A stretch of 64,000 nt of DNA from Paenibacillus chondroitinus NBRC 15376. GTDB taxonomy: Bacteria; Bacillota; Bacilli; Paenibacillales; NBRC-103111. The stretch lies in the NCBI RefSeq assembly GCF_004000765.1, contig NZ_BILW01000020.1, positions 62,001-126,000 on the forward strand, read 5' to 3'. The notes beneath the pieces were generated by a model. It made no database searches and was not told the origin of the DNA. It was given only the letters and a program-made list of their open reading frames with translations. The position numbers and the translations under genes were made by a program. This document shows positions 51,201 to 60,285 of this stretch, piece after piece (positions within the stretch are counted from its first letter, which is position 1; every line of letters starts with the position of its first letter).

Positions 51201-53045
51201 GGCAGTTTCGGGGATATCAACGGGAACGGTTATACCAATATTGAGGATTACATCAATTCATTGGCAGATGTACCTGTGCCACTGAATCCAACCGTGTCTA
51301 TCGAGACACCGGTTATGCACCAAGCTTACCTCCTGAACACCCCAATTAACATTCGTGCAGCAGCAGCGGGTGCGGGTGGAAAGTCTATAGCCAAAGTGAT
51401 TTTTTATGATGCCGATAAGAAGATTAGTGAAGATGTAAGCGAACCTTTCGAGTTTACTTGGGAGAATGCTCCAGAAGGCCAGCATTACATATATGCAAGA
51501 GCGATCGATAATAACGGGGTAACGACCTTGTCGGATCCTGTCATTACCTACGTGAACGGACCTGAAAACTTGGAGTCCTGGGTGTCTCAGGATATTGGTA
51601 CTGTAAAAATTCCAGGAACTGCCAACCTAACTGGTAATGTGTACAAAGTGAAGGGTTCTGGCGAAATCAACATCAAGGGTACGACAGACTCATTCCATTA
51701 TGCCTTTAAACCGGCTAAAGGCAACTTTGAAATTTATGCGAATGTCGCCTATGAGTCGGAATACGATGATGATGTTAAGACCGGGTTTATGATGCGTGAG
51801 AGCCTAGAGCCATCGTCGAAGGCAACCGGGGTCTTCTTGTCTACGGATCCAACCGATGATTTTAGCGTCGATACAAGCGGTAGAAAGATTTCAGTTATAA
51901 ACCGCAGCAAAACCGGGGGTGGGTATACCGAGCAGTTGCGAAGAAGTACGACTTTGAAAGCACCATACTGGATCAAACTTGAACGCAAAGAAAACACAGT
52001 ATCCGGTTACGTTTCGAAGGATGGTTTGGATTGGTCTTTGGTCGCTTCAAATGTTGTTGATTATGGAGAAACGGTTTATGTCGGCATGGCCGTGGACGGA
52101 GCAAAAACAACCACAAACATTGATTATTTAATGTCGGCCAGCTTTACGAACCTTCATTTGTCATCTTCGCCGCAGTTTACTCTTGATAATGCTGCAAGCG
52201 AAAGTGTTGAGATCCCGGACTATACCCTCTCGGGGACTGTCACAGATCGTGCGAAAATAGCTGTAAGCAATAACGGAGTTTCAGTCGTGGATGCCGTATA
52301 TACAGAAGCGGGTGAGCCTTTTTCTAAAAAAATCACCTTAAACGAAGGTGTTAACTCGATTGTCGTATCGGCATCGAACGAGGAGCTGTTCGGCAACGTT
52401 TCAAGCTCCAAATCGATTGTGGTTACTTATCATAAGGCCGCAGTCATATTTACACCTTCTGTCGATATCCCTAAAGTTGTTGATTCATCGGCCTACTCAT
52501 TATTAGGCAGTATGAATAGGGATGCGAACGTAACGGTCAAAGTCAACGGTACGGACGTTCTCAACAATGTTAGAACATTAAATAACGTGACGTTTACAGT
52601 TCCTATGATTTTGAAGGAAGGCATGAACATAATTGAAGTCAAAAGTGTGGATGATTATCAAAACGTTGGCCTGCAAACTTATCAAGTGAATTATGTGAAA
52701 AACTGGGGAGACCAGCTGTTTGGCGTGAAAAACTTATCTCTGACAGATCGTAGTGGGAATGCGGTATCCGGTCTAATTGGTTCCACCGATGTTGTAGTGA
52801 GCATGTCTGTTCAAAACAATTCGGCAATAGGTCAGAACGGTGTTCTTGTCCTTGGATTGTTCGACCAGCAAAACCGGATGGTCCGATACTCCTTTGTGTC
52901 AAGTTCGTTCTCCGCTGGTGAAGATAAGCAAATGAAGGCCATTATGAGAGTGCCTGATATTGTGTTTGGCTACAAACTAAAAGCTTTTGTCTGGAATAAC
53001 ACATCCAGTCGAATCAGAATCTCAAACGAGATTATCATTCCTTAG
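48273..53045 (+). CDS. Secreted pectinesterase-pectate lyase fusion protein
   Basis: A 1590-residue exported pectin-degrading enzyme. After a signal peptide (~30), a FN3 domain (~40-120) leads to a CE8 pectin methylesterase (~127-460) with GYQDTLY (~271), GSVDFIYG (catalytic Asp, ~298) and LGRPW (~364). A short Ig-like linker is followed by a pectate lyase-like right-handed helix (~553-880; AFPGAEGGGMYVTGGRGG start, VDHVSGSWSTDE core). A calcium-binding DTDGDGMPDEW segment (~941), an Ig domain, a LamG/DUF1349-like sandwich (~1098-1296) and two Ig-like repeats plus the shared C-terminal module complete it. De-esterification followed by cleavage on one chain would be efficient. AGGAGG precedes ATG 48273. 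Confidence 0.9.
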   Translation: MKKALTLGISFLLMLNVLLFPAVNVVNAAASTSSNQTQVTAPIDAAAIANDGSVELSWSPVSGATTYAVERSTESGGTFTTLTSSLTTSSYVDTSVTNGTIYYYMVTALNASGEINASEEIVANPAMVLTVAQNGTGDFSSIKSALESIPSNNTSRKIIYIKEGSYNEKISVTVPYVALIGAGKDKTKIFYNDNEFTPTSSGATSTLAALDTATLTVGGTKDRTDGTRAAATNFYAANLTIENSSDVTKGRALAARVIADQVVFENVRFVGYQDTLYTGVTYYDKTSRQYYRNCEIKGSVDFIYGPATAAVFDHSDIISINGPSRSGGYITAAATQNSTGDLPGIVFMNSRLLKDATTQGKHYLGRPWQDQPTVRFINTWMDDHIHPDGWTVMTDNLTYHYSEYNSSGPGASPSTRKLQDDTDPSHFAMTAEQASQFTIPWIFEGWDPSQRIIYPKLFESVVPILNPARPDGTLGSYTKPVLVYMEVNNEAPAANRVQYRIDGGQWAFYTKEFAVSDTGTHRIEYRYVDALGTPSTSAITSLKIDPAEQARVPAFPGAEGGGMYVTGGRGGSVYVVNNLLDYADGTPAIPGSFRDAVSQPNRMIIFRVSGVIHLTRPLTIGQPNLTIAGQTAPGDGIALSGYAVKVGSGTSTAGGNIIVRYMRFWGGEVELDDTFNITGDKVIVDHVSGSWSTDELFSSENNKNFTLQWSFITNSLNHSIHTKGPHGYGGIWGGSNITFAHNLITNHINRNVRFARATDIVNYPQKIDYRNNVIYNWGGNTAYGGEMATGINMINNYYKPGPNTYSAFNRIVAPSAGDAGGGAFYVNGNYVVGDPEVSADNLVKNANGSYKAINPDSTFTLKTTPFIYPDANDQVGGPTTTDTAEAAYEKVLQHGGASLPKRDSLDARIVGEVKNGTGRTVNKIAYDGGLPELLSAPAPIDTDGDGMPDEWELANGLDPNDNGLDAAGNKISGNVNGSFGDINGNGYTNIEDYINSLADVPVPLNPTVSIETPVMHQAYLLNTPINIRAAAAGAGGKSIAKVIFYDADKKISEDVSEPFEFTWENAPEGQHYIYARAIDNNGVTTLSDPVITYVNGPENLESWVSQDIGTVKIPGTANLTGNVYKVKGSGEINIKGTTDSFHYAFKPAKGNFEIYANVAYESEYDDDVKTGFMMRESLEPSSKATGVFLSTDPTDDFSVDTSGRKISVINRSKTGGGYTEQLRRSTTLKAPYWIKLERKENTVSGYVSKDGLDWSLVASNVVDYGETVYVGMAVDGAKTTTNIDYLMSASFTNLHLSSSPQFTLDNAASESVEIPDYTLSGTVTDRAKIAVSNNGVSVVDAVYTEAGEPFSKKITLNEGVNSIVVSASNEELFGNVSSSKSIVVTYHKAAVIFTPSVDIPKVVDSSAYSLLGSMNRDANVTVKVNGTDVLNNVRTLNNVTFTVPMILKEGMNIIEVKSVDDYQNVGLQTYQVNYVKNWGDQLFGVKNLSLTDRSGNAVSGLIGSTDVVVSMSVQNNSAIGQNGVLVLGLFDQQNRMVRYSFVSSSFSAGEDKQMKAIMRVPDIVFGYKLKAFVWNNTSSRIRISNEIIIP

Positions 53046-53135
53046 AGTTGTTATTTTTATCATGCGATGGGAGACGTAGGGAGGGTTGTTAGTGGCATCC
53101 CTTTCTATGTCTTCTTATTCCGAGGAGGATTATGC

Positions 53136-54797
53136 TTGAAAAGTTTGCGAAATTGGACGATTGTAATACTCGCCGTTATGGTGTGTGCGGGCGCGATGAT
53201 TTTGTCCGCAGTGGCTTCTCCGGTTGATGTTCGTGCAACGTATAATGAACAAGATGGCCAAGTGACCATTTCTGGCCAATTAAGCTCGGAGGCAGGTAAG
53301 CTCGTCAGTTTGCAAGTAATCAATCCACTGAATCAGTTGGATTTATTAGACCAAACCGCAATTGGCGCAGACGGCTCATACCAATTCAGCTATGTTTTGA
53401 AGCAAAAAATAAATGGCACCTATTTTGTCAATGTTAATGTGGAGCAGTCAACTCAAGTGCTTGGTACAACGTTTGAGGTGAGTGTTATCTCGCCACCTAC
53501 ATCAACGCCAGTTGTAACACCGACTCCAACACCGGATTCAACGTCTTCTGATAGCGATGACTCATCAACTACGGCACCTCAGCCAAGCACTGGGCAACCT
53601 GTAGTAAAGTCTTCCCCGCACGTTGTGGTGGATCAGACTGGTGCAATCGTTTCGGCTAAGTTGGATAAGGAAGCGGTGGACAAAGTTTTTTCGACCGGCG
53701 ATAGCCATTTGGTTGTTGAGATCCAACCTGTCGAAGGCGCCAAACAATATCAAATGTATGTACCGGCTAGCATGTTCTTAGCAGCTGCTGAGCAACAAAT
53801 GACGATTGTAACGGAGTTTGGATCGCTAACGATTCCTAACGGACTGTTAAGCAATGTCGATCTTCATTCGGCCGCAGAAGTTGGTTTTGTCATAGCTAGT
53901 GCTGACAGGAGCAGCATTCCGGACGAGATGAAAGGTCAAATCGGTCGACGACCCGTTCTTGAACTTAGCATTGTAGTCGACGGAAAACCAGTAAACTTTA
54001 ATAATCCTAGCACCGCAGTTACCGTTGCAATTCCGTATCAACCTACAGAAGAAGAATTAAAAAATCCTGAATACATTGTTGTTTGGTATATCGATCATGC
54101 GGGTGAAGCTCGTGCCGTTCCAAGCGGGAAATATGATGCTTCAACAGGAACAGTGATGTTTAAAACCACACATTTCAGTACATTTGCTGTAGGATATCAG
54201 CAGAAGAGTTTTGCCGACTTGAGTACGGTTGAGTGGGCGAGAAAGCCGATTGAAGTGATGGCATCCAAGGGAAATATATCCGGCACCTCGGATACGTTAT
54301 TTCAACCAACAGTCAATATGAGTCGCGCCGACTTCATGATTTTGTTAACGAAATCTTTCGATTTTAACGCCGATGTGACGACGAACTTCCGTGACGTACA
54401 CCCCATTGACTACTACTATGAAGCGGTTGGAATCGCCAAACAGCTTGGCTTAGCAGAAGGTCAAGGGGATGGGACGTTTCATCCGAATGAACAAATTTCC
54501 AGGCAGGACATGATGGTGCTTCTTGCAAGAGCAATGGGCGCAGCAGGCATGCAGATTGCCAAAGGTGCGCCAAGTGATCTTGAAGCTTTTAGCGACAAGT
54601 CGCATATAGCTTCATACGCGGTAAATGAGATTGCCGCATTGATGAAAAGCGGATTTGTGGAAGGCAGCGGAAGCATGCTGAACCCGACCGGCTATGCGAC
54701 AAGAGCGGAAGCGGCTGTAATGCTCTATAGGATTTATAACAAACAACAAAATCAAACTGTGGTCCCAGATGCTCCGGATATTTATTTCGAGCGATGA
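53136..54797 (+). CDS. SLH-domain cell-surface protein
   Basis: An exported protein of about 553 residues. The signal peptide ends near SAVASPVDVRA. Residues ~35-120 form an Ig-like (carboxypeptidase-regulatory or Big-type) domain (QVTISGQLSSEAGKLVSLQV). A Pro/Thr/Ser/Asp linker (~122-165), a ZU5-like part (~170-365, ending KTTHFSTFAVGYQQ) and three SLH domains (FADLSTVEWARKPIEVM, FRDVHPIDYYYEAVGIA, FSDKSHIASYAVNEIA) follow. TTG 53136 is chosen because GAGGAGG lies just before it. Downstream of the pectin enzymes, it may hold them at the wall (inference; no cohesin is seen). A terminator follows. Confidence 0.85.
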   Translation: MKSLRNWTIVILAVMVCAGAMILSAVASPVDVRATYNEQDGQVTISGQLSSEAGKLVSLQVINPLNQLDLLDQTAIGADGSYQFSYVLKQKINGTYFVNVNVEQSTQVLGTTFEVSVISPPTSTPVVTPTPTPDSTSSDSDDSSTTAPQPSTGQPVVKSSPHVVVDQTGAIVSAKLDKEAVDKVFSTGDSHLVVEIQPVEGAKQYQMYVPASMFLAAAEQQMTIVTEFGSLTIPNGLLSNVDLHSAAEVGFVIASADRSSIPDEMKGQIGRRPVLELSIVVDGKPVNFNNPSTAVTVAIPYQPTEEELKNPEYIVVWYIDHAGEARAVPSGKYDASTGTVMFKTTHFSTFAVGYQQKSFADLSTVEWARKPIEVMASKGNISGTSDTLFQPTVNMSRADFMILLTKSFDFNADVTTNFRDVHPIDYYYEAVGIAKQLGLAEGQGDGTFHPNEQISRQDMMVLLARAMGAAGMQIAKGAPSDLEAFSDKSHIASYAVNEIAALMKSGFVEGSGSMLNPTGYATRAEAAVMLYRIYNKQQNQTVVPDAPDIYFER

Positions 54798-54816
54798 GAT
54801 CGAACATAGGGGGAGG

Positions 54817-54847
54817 GTGCCGAGCAGATGCTGCTTGGCACTTTTTT
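54817..54847 (+). terminator. Terminator after the SLH gene
   Basis: GTGCCGAGCAG and CTGCTTGGCAC pair around ATG and are followed by six T residues. Confidence 0.88.
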
Positions 54848-54854
54848 ATGCGAA

Positions 54855-55033
54855 GGGGAACTACAATCCGCTATTTTCCACAATTTATATGATTTGCGCA
54901 TATGAAGGGAACTACAGTTCGCTATTTGGCCGATTCCACCCTGAAGACACCAACAATAGACAAATAAGAGCCTGTAGTTCCACTCAGAGAAGGAAACGGT
55001 CGGTTATCGCACGAATAGAGGACTCCAGTTCCC
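54855..55033 (+). repeat. AABB intergenic repeat element, copy 4
   Basis: A1 at 54856 (GGGAACTACAATCCGCTATT), A2 at 54907 (GGGAACTACAGTTCGCTATT), B1 at 54963 (AATAAGAGCCTGTAGTTCCA) and B2 at 55014 (AATAGAGGACTCCAGTTCCC). It starts eight bases after the T run of the terminator and ends about 140 bases before the GH95 gene. Confidence 0.87.
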
Positions 55034-55170
55034 TTGAGCCAACCTTTATCCGAAATTCAAATCATAATACAGCAACATTTTATCGTAATCTGGCAAAACA
55101 TATAACGTTTGGGTTTTGTTAAGCTATCCTTAAGGTATGACCAAAAAAACGATTATGACAAGGAGTCATT

Positions 55171-57480
55171 ATGAAAACTCACAAAGCTGGGGAAAATAAG
55201 GAGCTCAAATTATGGTACCGGGAGCCTGCAAAGCAATGGACGGAAGCATTGCCGATCGGAAACGGCCGCTTGGGCGGAATGGTTTTTGGCCAGGTCAAGG
55301 AGGAAAAAATTCAGCTAAACGAAGATTCCATCTGGTACGGCGGACCAAAAGAGGGAGAAAATCCGGATGCGCTGCAGCAACTTCCTCACATTCGCAAGCT
55401 GCTGTTTGACGGGGATGTGGAGAAGGCAACCTATCTGACCAGGATGTCTATGTTTTCTACGCCTAAATATTATAATCCGTATCAGCCTCTTGGGGAGATG
55501 AAGTTGTTTTTCACGGATTTGCAAGGGGACGTCCATGCTTATCTGCGTGAATTGGACTTGGAGACAGGGATAACTCGGGTAGCCTTTAATGTTGGCGAAA
55601 CAACGTATAACAGAGAAATATTCACAAGCTATCCGGATCAGGTGATGGTGATTCATTTGACTTGCAGCAAGCCTGGCGGTCTAACCTTCTGTGTGAATTT
55701 AAATCGGCGTCCTTATGAGGGAGATAGTTATGCACGATCCTCGGACAGCATTGTCATGAACGGAGAATGCGGCAGAGACGGTGTGGAGTTTAGCGGAGTG
55801 CTCAAAGCCAATGCTCCGGACGGCGTGATTCAGACGATTGGTGATTTTATTTCCGTAGAAGGCGCTTCGCAAGTAACGCTTTTGTTTGCAGCGGGCAGTA
55901 CCTTCCGAGAGGCTGATCCCGAGGCTGCCTGCTTGCAGCAGCTGGAGAAAGCAGGAGCTTACACATATTCGGAGCTAAAACAAAGACACATCGATGATTA
56001 CCAAACGTTATTTAACCGTGTTCAATTTAGCTTGTCAGCCTCGGATGAGGAGCAGCCATTGGCAACGGACGAACTCATGAAAGCCGTAGTGGAGGGGAAT
56101 CCGAAGCATAGAAAGAGGCTTGCGGAGTTATACTTTCAGTATGGCCGCTATTTGACCATTGCGAGTTCCCGTCCTGGAAGTCTGCCATCCAACCTGCAAG
56201 GGATCTGGAATGATAGCTTCACTCCTCCGTGGGAGTCGAAATATACGATCAATATTAATACTCAAATGAATTATTGGCCGGTTGAGGTTTGCGGGTTATC
56301 GGAATGCCATGAACCGCTGTTTGATATGGTGGAAAGAATGAGAGTCAAAGGGAGAATAACGGCGAAGACGCTTTACGGCTGCAGAGGTTTCGTCGCCCAT
56401 CACAATACGAATATATGGGCTGAAACTCGTCCTGAGGGCATCCTCGCAACAAGTGTCCTTTGGCCGATGGGTGCAGCGTGGCTCAGCCTCCATCTGTGGG
56501 AACATTATGCTTACACAGGGGATACGGAATTCTTGCGTGAGCGGGCTTATCCTGTGTTGAAAGAGGCTGCGGAATTTTTCATGGATTATTTAACGGAAGC
56601 CCCAGATGGAATGTGGGTGACAGGTCCTTCTATTTCTCCGGAAAATAGTTTCATTTTGCCAAATGGGCTCCGAGGTACGCTATGCATGGGACCTTCAATG
56701 GACTCGCAGATCGTGCATGCCCTGTTCGAAGCTTGTATCAAGAGCAGTCATCACTTACAATGCGATGAAGTCTTCCGTGATCAACTGTCAGAACGCATGG
56801 GGAAACTTCCGCAACCGCAAATCGGAGCGAATGGCCAGTTAATGGAGTGGATGGAGGAATACGTGGAAGCTGAGCCTGGTCATCGGCACATATCCCATCT
56901 GTTCGCGCTTCATCCTGGCAGACAGATTGACATTCATACAACGCCGGATCTGGCCGAAGCGGCAAAGATGACACTTCGAAGCAGGCTGGCTAACGGGGGC
57001 GGCCATACGGGATGGAGCTGCGCTTGGATCATTAACATGTTCGCACGGCTTGGAGATGGTGACTCTGCGCTTGCTTATGTGTTGAATCTGTTTGAGAAGT
57101 CTACGTATCCGAATTTATTTGACGCCCATCCACCATTCCAGATTGACGGGAATTTCGGAGCAACCGCAGGTATCGCCGAGATGCTGCTTCAGAGTCATAT
57201 GGGTGAGCTCAATCTGCTGCCGGCTCTTCCTGGCGATTGGGCATCAGGTTCGATCAAAGGCTTGAGAGCACAAGGCGGGTATGCCGTAGATTTGGTTTGG
57301 GAAAAAGGGCAATTAAGCGAAGCGACGATTCAGGCATCGACGGATGGTCATTGTACAATTCGCACCTCATCGCCGGTTGTCGTTGTCTTGAACGATCAGG
57401 AAATCGCCCGTTCCAACGGGGAACAGACAACGAGCTTCAAGGTGCAGCAGAGCAGCGTATATAGTGTGATTGCACAATAA
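55171..57480 (+). CDS. Glycoside hydrolase family 95 (alpha-L-fucosidase/galactosidase) protein
   Basis: A 769-residue cytoplasmic glycosidase of GH95, which removes alpha-linked L-fucose or L-galactose. The N-terminal beta-sandwich opens with LWYREPAKQWTEALPIGNGR and LGGMVFGQ, diagnostic for the family. The (alpha/alpha)6 barrel carries NINTQMNYWPVEVCG and HHNTNIWAE (Asn residues), SPENSF (general acid Glu) and QIDGNFGATAGIAEML (Asp). With no signal peptide it must act on imported oligosaccharides, fitting the importer genes downstream. AAGGAG precedes ATG 55171. Linkage specificity cannot be read from sequence. Confidence 0.92.
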   Translation: MKTHKAGENKELKLWYREPAKQWTEALPIGNGRLGGMVFGQVKEEKIQLNEDSIWYGGPKEGENPDALQQLPHIRKLLFDGDVEKATYLTRMSMFSTPKYYNPYQPLGEMKLFFTDLQGDVHAYLRELDLETGITRVAFNVGETTYNREIFTSYPDQVMVIHLTCSKPGGLTFCVNLNRRPYEGDSYARSSDSIVMNGECGRDGVEFSGVLKANAPDGVIQTIGDFISVEGASQVTLLFAAGSTFREADPEAACLQQLEKAGAYTYSELKQRHIDDYQTLFNRVQFSLSASDEEQPLATDELMKAVVEGNPKHRKRLAELYFQYGRYLTIASSRPGSLPSNLQGIWNDSFTPPWESKYTININTQMNYWPVEVCGLSECHEPLFDMVERMRVKGRITAKTLYGCRGFVAHHNTNIWAETRPEGILATSVLWPMGAAWLSLHLWEHYAYTGDTEFLRERAYPVLKEAAEFFMDYLTEAPDGMWVTGPSISPENSFILPNGLRGTLCMGPSMDSQIVHALFEACIKSSHHLQCDEVFRDQLSERMGKLPQPQIGANGQLMEWMEEYVEAEPGHRHISHLFALHPGRQIDIHTTPDLAEAAKMTLRSRLANGGGHTGWSCAWIINMFARLGDGDSALAYVLNLFEKSTYPNLFDAHPPFQIDGNFGATAGIAEMLLQSHMGELNLLPALPGDWASGSIKGLRAQGGYAVDLVWEKGQLSEATIQASTDGHCTIRTSSPVVVVLNDQEIARSNGEQTTSFKVQQSSVYSVIAQ

Positions 57481-57600
57481 GTGTTAACACAAACACAACA
57501 CCATTGTTAAAAAACACATTCCTCATCAATCCAAGGAAGGGTAAGATGGAGATATCCAATTCCGTTGGATAATTACGATAAGAGAATGGGGCAGAAAAGA

Positions 57601-59163
57601 ATGAAAAAAGGGATGGTTATCGCATTAACCATGATTTTGACAGCTGGCGCGCTTTCGGGCTGCGGCGGCGGAGCAACAAATCCAAAGTCTGGCGAAACAG
57701 CCAAAAAAGATGAAGTCCAAAAGTTTTCCATGTCCATGACGACAAGCGGTTACAAATATGCGGAGCAAACAGCAGATGTGAATAAGGAAAAATGGGTGAA
57801 AAAACTGGAGGAACTTACGAATGTAGATCTGGACCTTCGCATGATTCCTCTCAAGGATTTTGACCAAAAAATGTCCCTGATGTTTGCTTCCAACGATATT
57901 CCGGATCTTGTCCAAAATGTTGGGGGAGCTACGACCAAAGGGATGTCGGGATCGGTTGAAGCCGGGGTCTTCATGCCTTTGGACGATTTGTTGAAGCAGT
58001 ATGCTCCAAACATCATGAAAGCGGTGCCAAAGGAAGCATGGCAAGAGACCAGCTTTAACGGTAAAATCTACGGTATTCCATCGTGGCTTTCCAATCCTTC
58101 CCGCCGTGCGACTTTCATTAGAGCTGATCTGCTTGCCAAAACAGGACTGCCTGCACCGAAAACAGTGGATGAGTTCATGACCGTGATGAGAGCGTTGAAG
58201 GCCAATGGGGTAGAGAACCCGTACCAAATGCGCGAAAACTTCAAATACGCAGATACGATTCTAGGAGCCTTCGACGTGCTGCCTGCTCAATTTGAAGTCA
58301 AGGGAGATCAAGTTGTACCGAAGTTTTTCGATGTGGAAAACATGACCAAAGCGCTTCAAACTTTTAAAACTATGTTTGATGAAGGCTTAATTCCAAAAGA
58401 TTTCGCATCCATCAGCTCAACCGACTATAATAAGAATATCGAAGCTGGTAAGGTAGGCATGTGGTCAGCGAATGCCCAAAGCTTGTCCGGTTACCGTAAC
58501 AAACTGAAGAACCTTGTACCTGATGGGAAAATTGAGATTATCTCCTCCCCTCGCGGACCGGAAAACTTCGGCGGGCATTTGCTCTACTCCAGCATTAATA
58601 CTTCTTATTACATTAATAGCAAAGTGTCGAAGGAAAAAGCGATTCGGATTATTCAGTTCCTGGAATGGATGCTGACACCGGAAGCTGAGAAATATTTCTC
58701 CTTCGGTATTGAAGGTGAAAATTATACAGTGGAGAATGGCGCAATTAAATTTACGCCTCCAACAGAAACTTCAGCGATTGAGGAAGATCAATTCCGCGGT
58801 ATGTTCTGGTTTGTACACGATGTAGTGTACAATAAAGCCAAAGAAGAAATGTCTGCGGACGGACGCGACATGATCAAGTACTTGGATACGATTGTTTCCA
58901 AAGAAGGTTTGGGTTCTATCCGGTTCGTCCCGCAGCTTGAATCGTTCTCGAAATATCCGGATGTAGCGCCTGCTGGTGATGATGTAGGACCTAAATTAAT
59001 TATTGACCATATGATTAAAATGATTTACGGCAAGGAACCGATCTCCGATTGGCCGAAAGTGATTGAGGAGTACAAAACAAAAGGCGGCAACGATATCCTG
59101 AAAGAAGCGACTGAGCGTTATAAGAGTGGCAATGGGGCTATCGTTTCCAACAACAAAAAATAA
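57601..59163 (+). CDS. ABC transporter substrate-binding lipoprotein, LplA-like
   Basis: A 520-residue oligosaccharide-binding lipoprotein with lipobox L-S-G-C ending at Cys21. The length and segments (VDLDLRMIPLKDFDQKMSLMFASNDIPDLVQ) are those of the large LplA/YtcQ-type binding proteins that pair with LplB/LplC permeases and YesN/YesM regulators in Paenibacillus. Those partners follow at 59269-64000. The start ATG 57601 gives a clean lipoprotein signal; a TTG at 57565 would add 12 residues. It lies 120 bases after the GH95 gene, and a terminator follows. Confidence 0.9.
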   Translation: MKKGMVIALTMILTAGALSGCGGGATNPKSGETAKKDEVQKFSMSMTTSGYKYAEQTADVNKEKWVKKLEELTNVDLDLRMIPLKDFDQKMSLMFASNDIPDLVQNVGGATTKGMSGSVEAGVFMPLDDLLKQYAPNIMKAVPKEAWQETSFNGKIYGIPSWLSNPSRRATFIRADLLAKTGLPAPKTVDEFMTVMRALKANGVENPYQMRENFKYADTILGAFDVLPAQFEVKGDQVVPKFFDVENMTKALQTFKTMFDEGLIPKDFASISSTDYNKNIEAGKVGMWSANAQSLSGYRNKLKNLVPDGKIEIISSPRGPENFGGHLLYSSINTSYYINSKVSKEKAIRIIQFLEWMLTPEAEKYFSFGIEGENYTVENGAIKFTPPTETSAIEEDQFRGMFWFVHDVVYNKAKEEMSADGRDMIKYLDTIVSKEGLGSIRFVPQLESFSKYPDVAPAGDDVGPKLIIDHMIKMIYGKEPISDWPKVIEEYKTKGGNDILKEATERYKSGNGAIVSNNKK

Positions 59164-59183
59164 GTTCAGTTCACAGGAAAAAA

Positions 59184-59222
59184 GGATTTGTCCCCTCAAT
59201 GGGTGGACAAGTCTCTTTTTTC
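59184..59222 (+). terminator. Terminator after the LplA-like gene
   Basis: GGATTTGTCC and GGACAAGTC pair (one G-U) around CCTCAATGGGT and precede a T run. It separates the abundant binding protein from the regulator genes and may allow partial read-through. Confidence 0.8.
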
Positions 59223-59268
59223 TTAGGCGCATTTTTCGATAAACGTTAGAAGTGGAGGCGTTAACAAC

Positions 59269-60285
59269 ATGAGATTGTTAATTGTAGATGATGAACCGGT
59301 AATTCGCAGCGGCTTAATGATGATGGCCCAGAGCTATACCCACAAGTTTCAACAAATCGAAACCGCGGTGAATGGACTTGATGCTCTGGAGCAAATGACT
59401 CGGTTCGAACCGGACCTGCTTCTAACGGATATTCGAATGCCCAAAATGGATGGCTTAGAACTTTGCCGTAACGTGTACGAGAAGTATCCGCATATTATGA
59501 TGGTCGTTGTTTCGGGCTACAGTGATTTTGACTATGCGCAAAAGTGTCTCTCATACGGGGTCAAGCACTATTTGCTGAAGCCGGTTACACCGCCGGATCT
59601 GCATGATGTCTTTGACATCATTATGAAATCGCAATCACAAGGGTATATCCCTGTGTCCCGCTATGTGGAATGGGTTGAACGAATAGAAAACAGCATTTGG
59701 CTGCTGCAGGGAGAAGAATTGCAGAAGATTATGGAGGAGTTGAAAGAAGATTGCTCCCACTTGTCTGCGGCTCAGTTGAAAGGTCAGCTCCTTGATGCGG
59801 TCGTGCTGCTGCACAAGCAATTTCAAGAGAAAAATCGCGTGATCAGCGCGGATTTAACCGAAGATTTCCGCTCATCCTCCAAGGCGGAGCTATTTAAAGA
59901 ATTTGAGCAACGGCTGCAAACCGTGATGATGGATATTTTGGTTGTCCGCCGAGGCAATTTCAAGGACCCTATGGAGGAAGCCAAAACCTATATAGATAAT
60001 CATTTGTCAGTGGATATTTCCTTAAAAGAAGTTGCGGATATGGTCGGGATTACCCCGAATTATTTCAGCACCTTGTTCAAAAAAATGAGCAATGAAACCT
60101 TCGTCAGCTACCGGATTAATAAAAGAATGGAGAAAGCTCGTGAGCTGCTGGCGATTCCTCATAAACGAACCGTGGATATAGCGGCAGAAGTAGGCTACGA
60201 TGATTACCCCCATTTTACAAAAACATTTAAGAAAGTCTTTGGTATATCTCCCTCGGATTATCGGGAATCGTTGGGGATGAAATGA
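59269..60285 (+). CDS. AraC-type response regulator, YesN-like
   Basis: A 338-residue two-component regulator. The receiver domain (1-122) has VDDEP, the phospho-acceptor Asp in LLLTDIRMPKMDG (~54) and LLKPVTPPD (Lys). A helical linker leads to the AraC DNA-binding domain (~235-335) with DISLKEVADMVGITPNYFST and VGYDDYPHFTKTFKKVFGIS. It is expected to activate the neighbouring binding-protein and permease genes when the partner kinase senses oligosaccharide. GGAGG precedes ATG 59269; its end overlaps the kinase gene by four bases (ATGA). Confidence 0.93.
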   Translation: MRLLIVDDEPVIRSGLMMMAQSYTHKFQQIETAVNGLDALEQMTRFEPDLLLTDIRMPKMDGLELCRNVYEKYPHIMMVVVSGYSDFDYAQKCLSYGVKHYLLKPVTPPDLHDVFDIIMKSQSQGYIPVSRYVEWVERIENSIWLLQGEELQKIMEELKEDCSHLSAAQLKGQLLDAVVLLHKQFQEKNRVISADLTEDFRSSSKAELFKEFEQRLQTVMMDILVVRRGNFKDPMEEAKTYIDNHLSVDISLKEVADMVGITPNYFSTLFKKMSNETFVSYRINKRMEKARELLAIPHKRTVDIAAEVGYDDYPHFTKTFKKVFGISPSDYRESLGMK

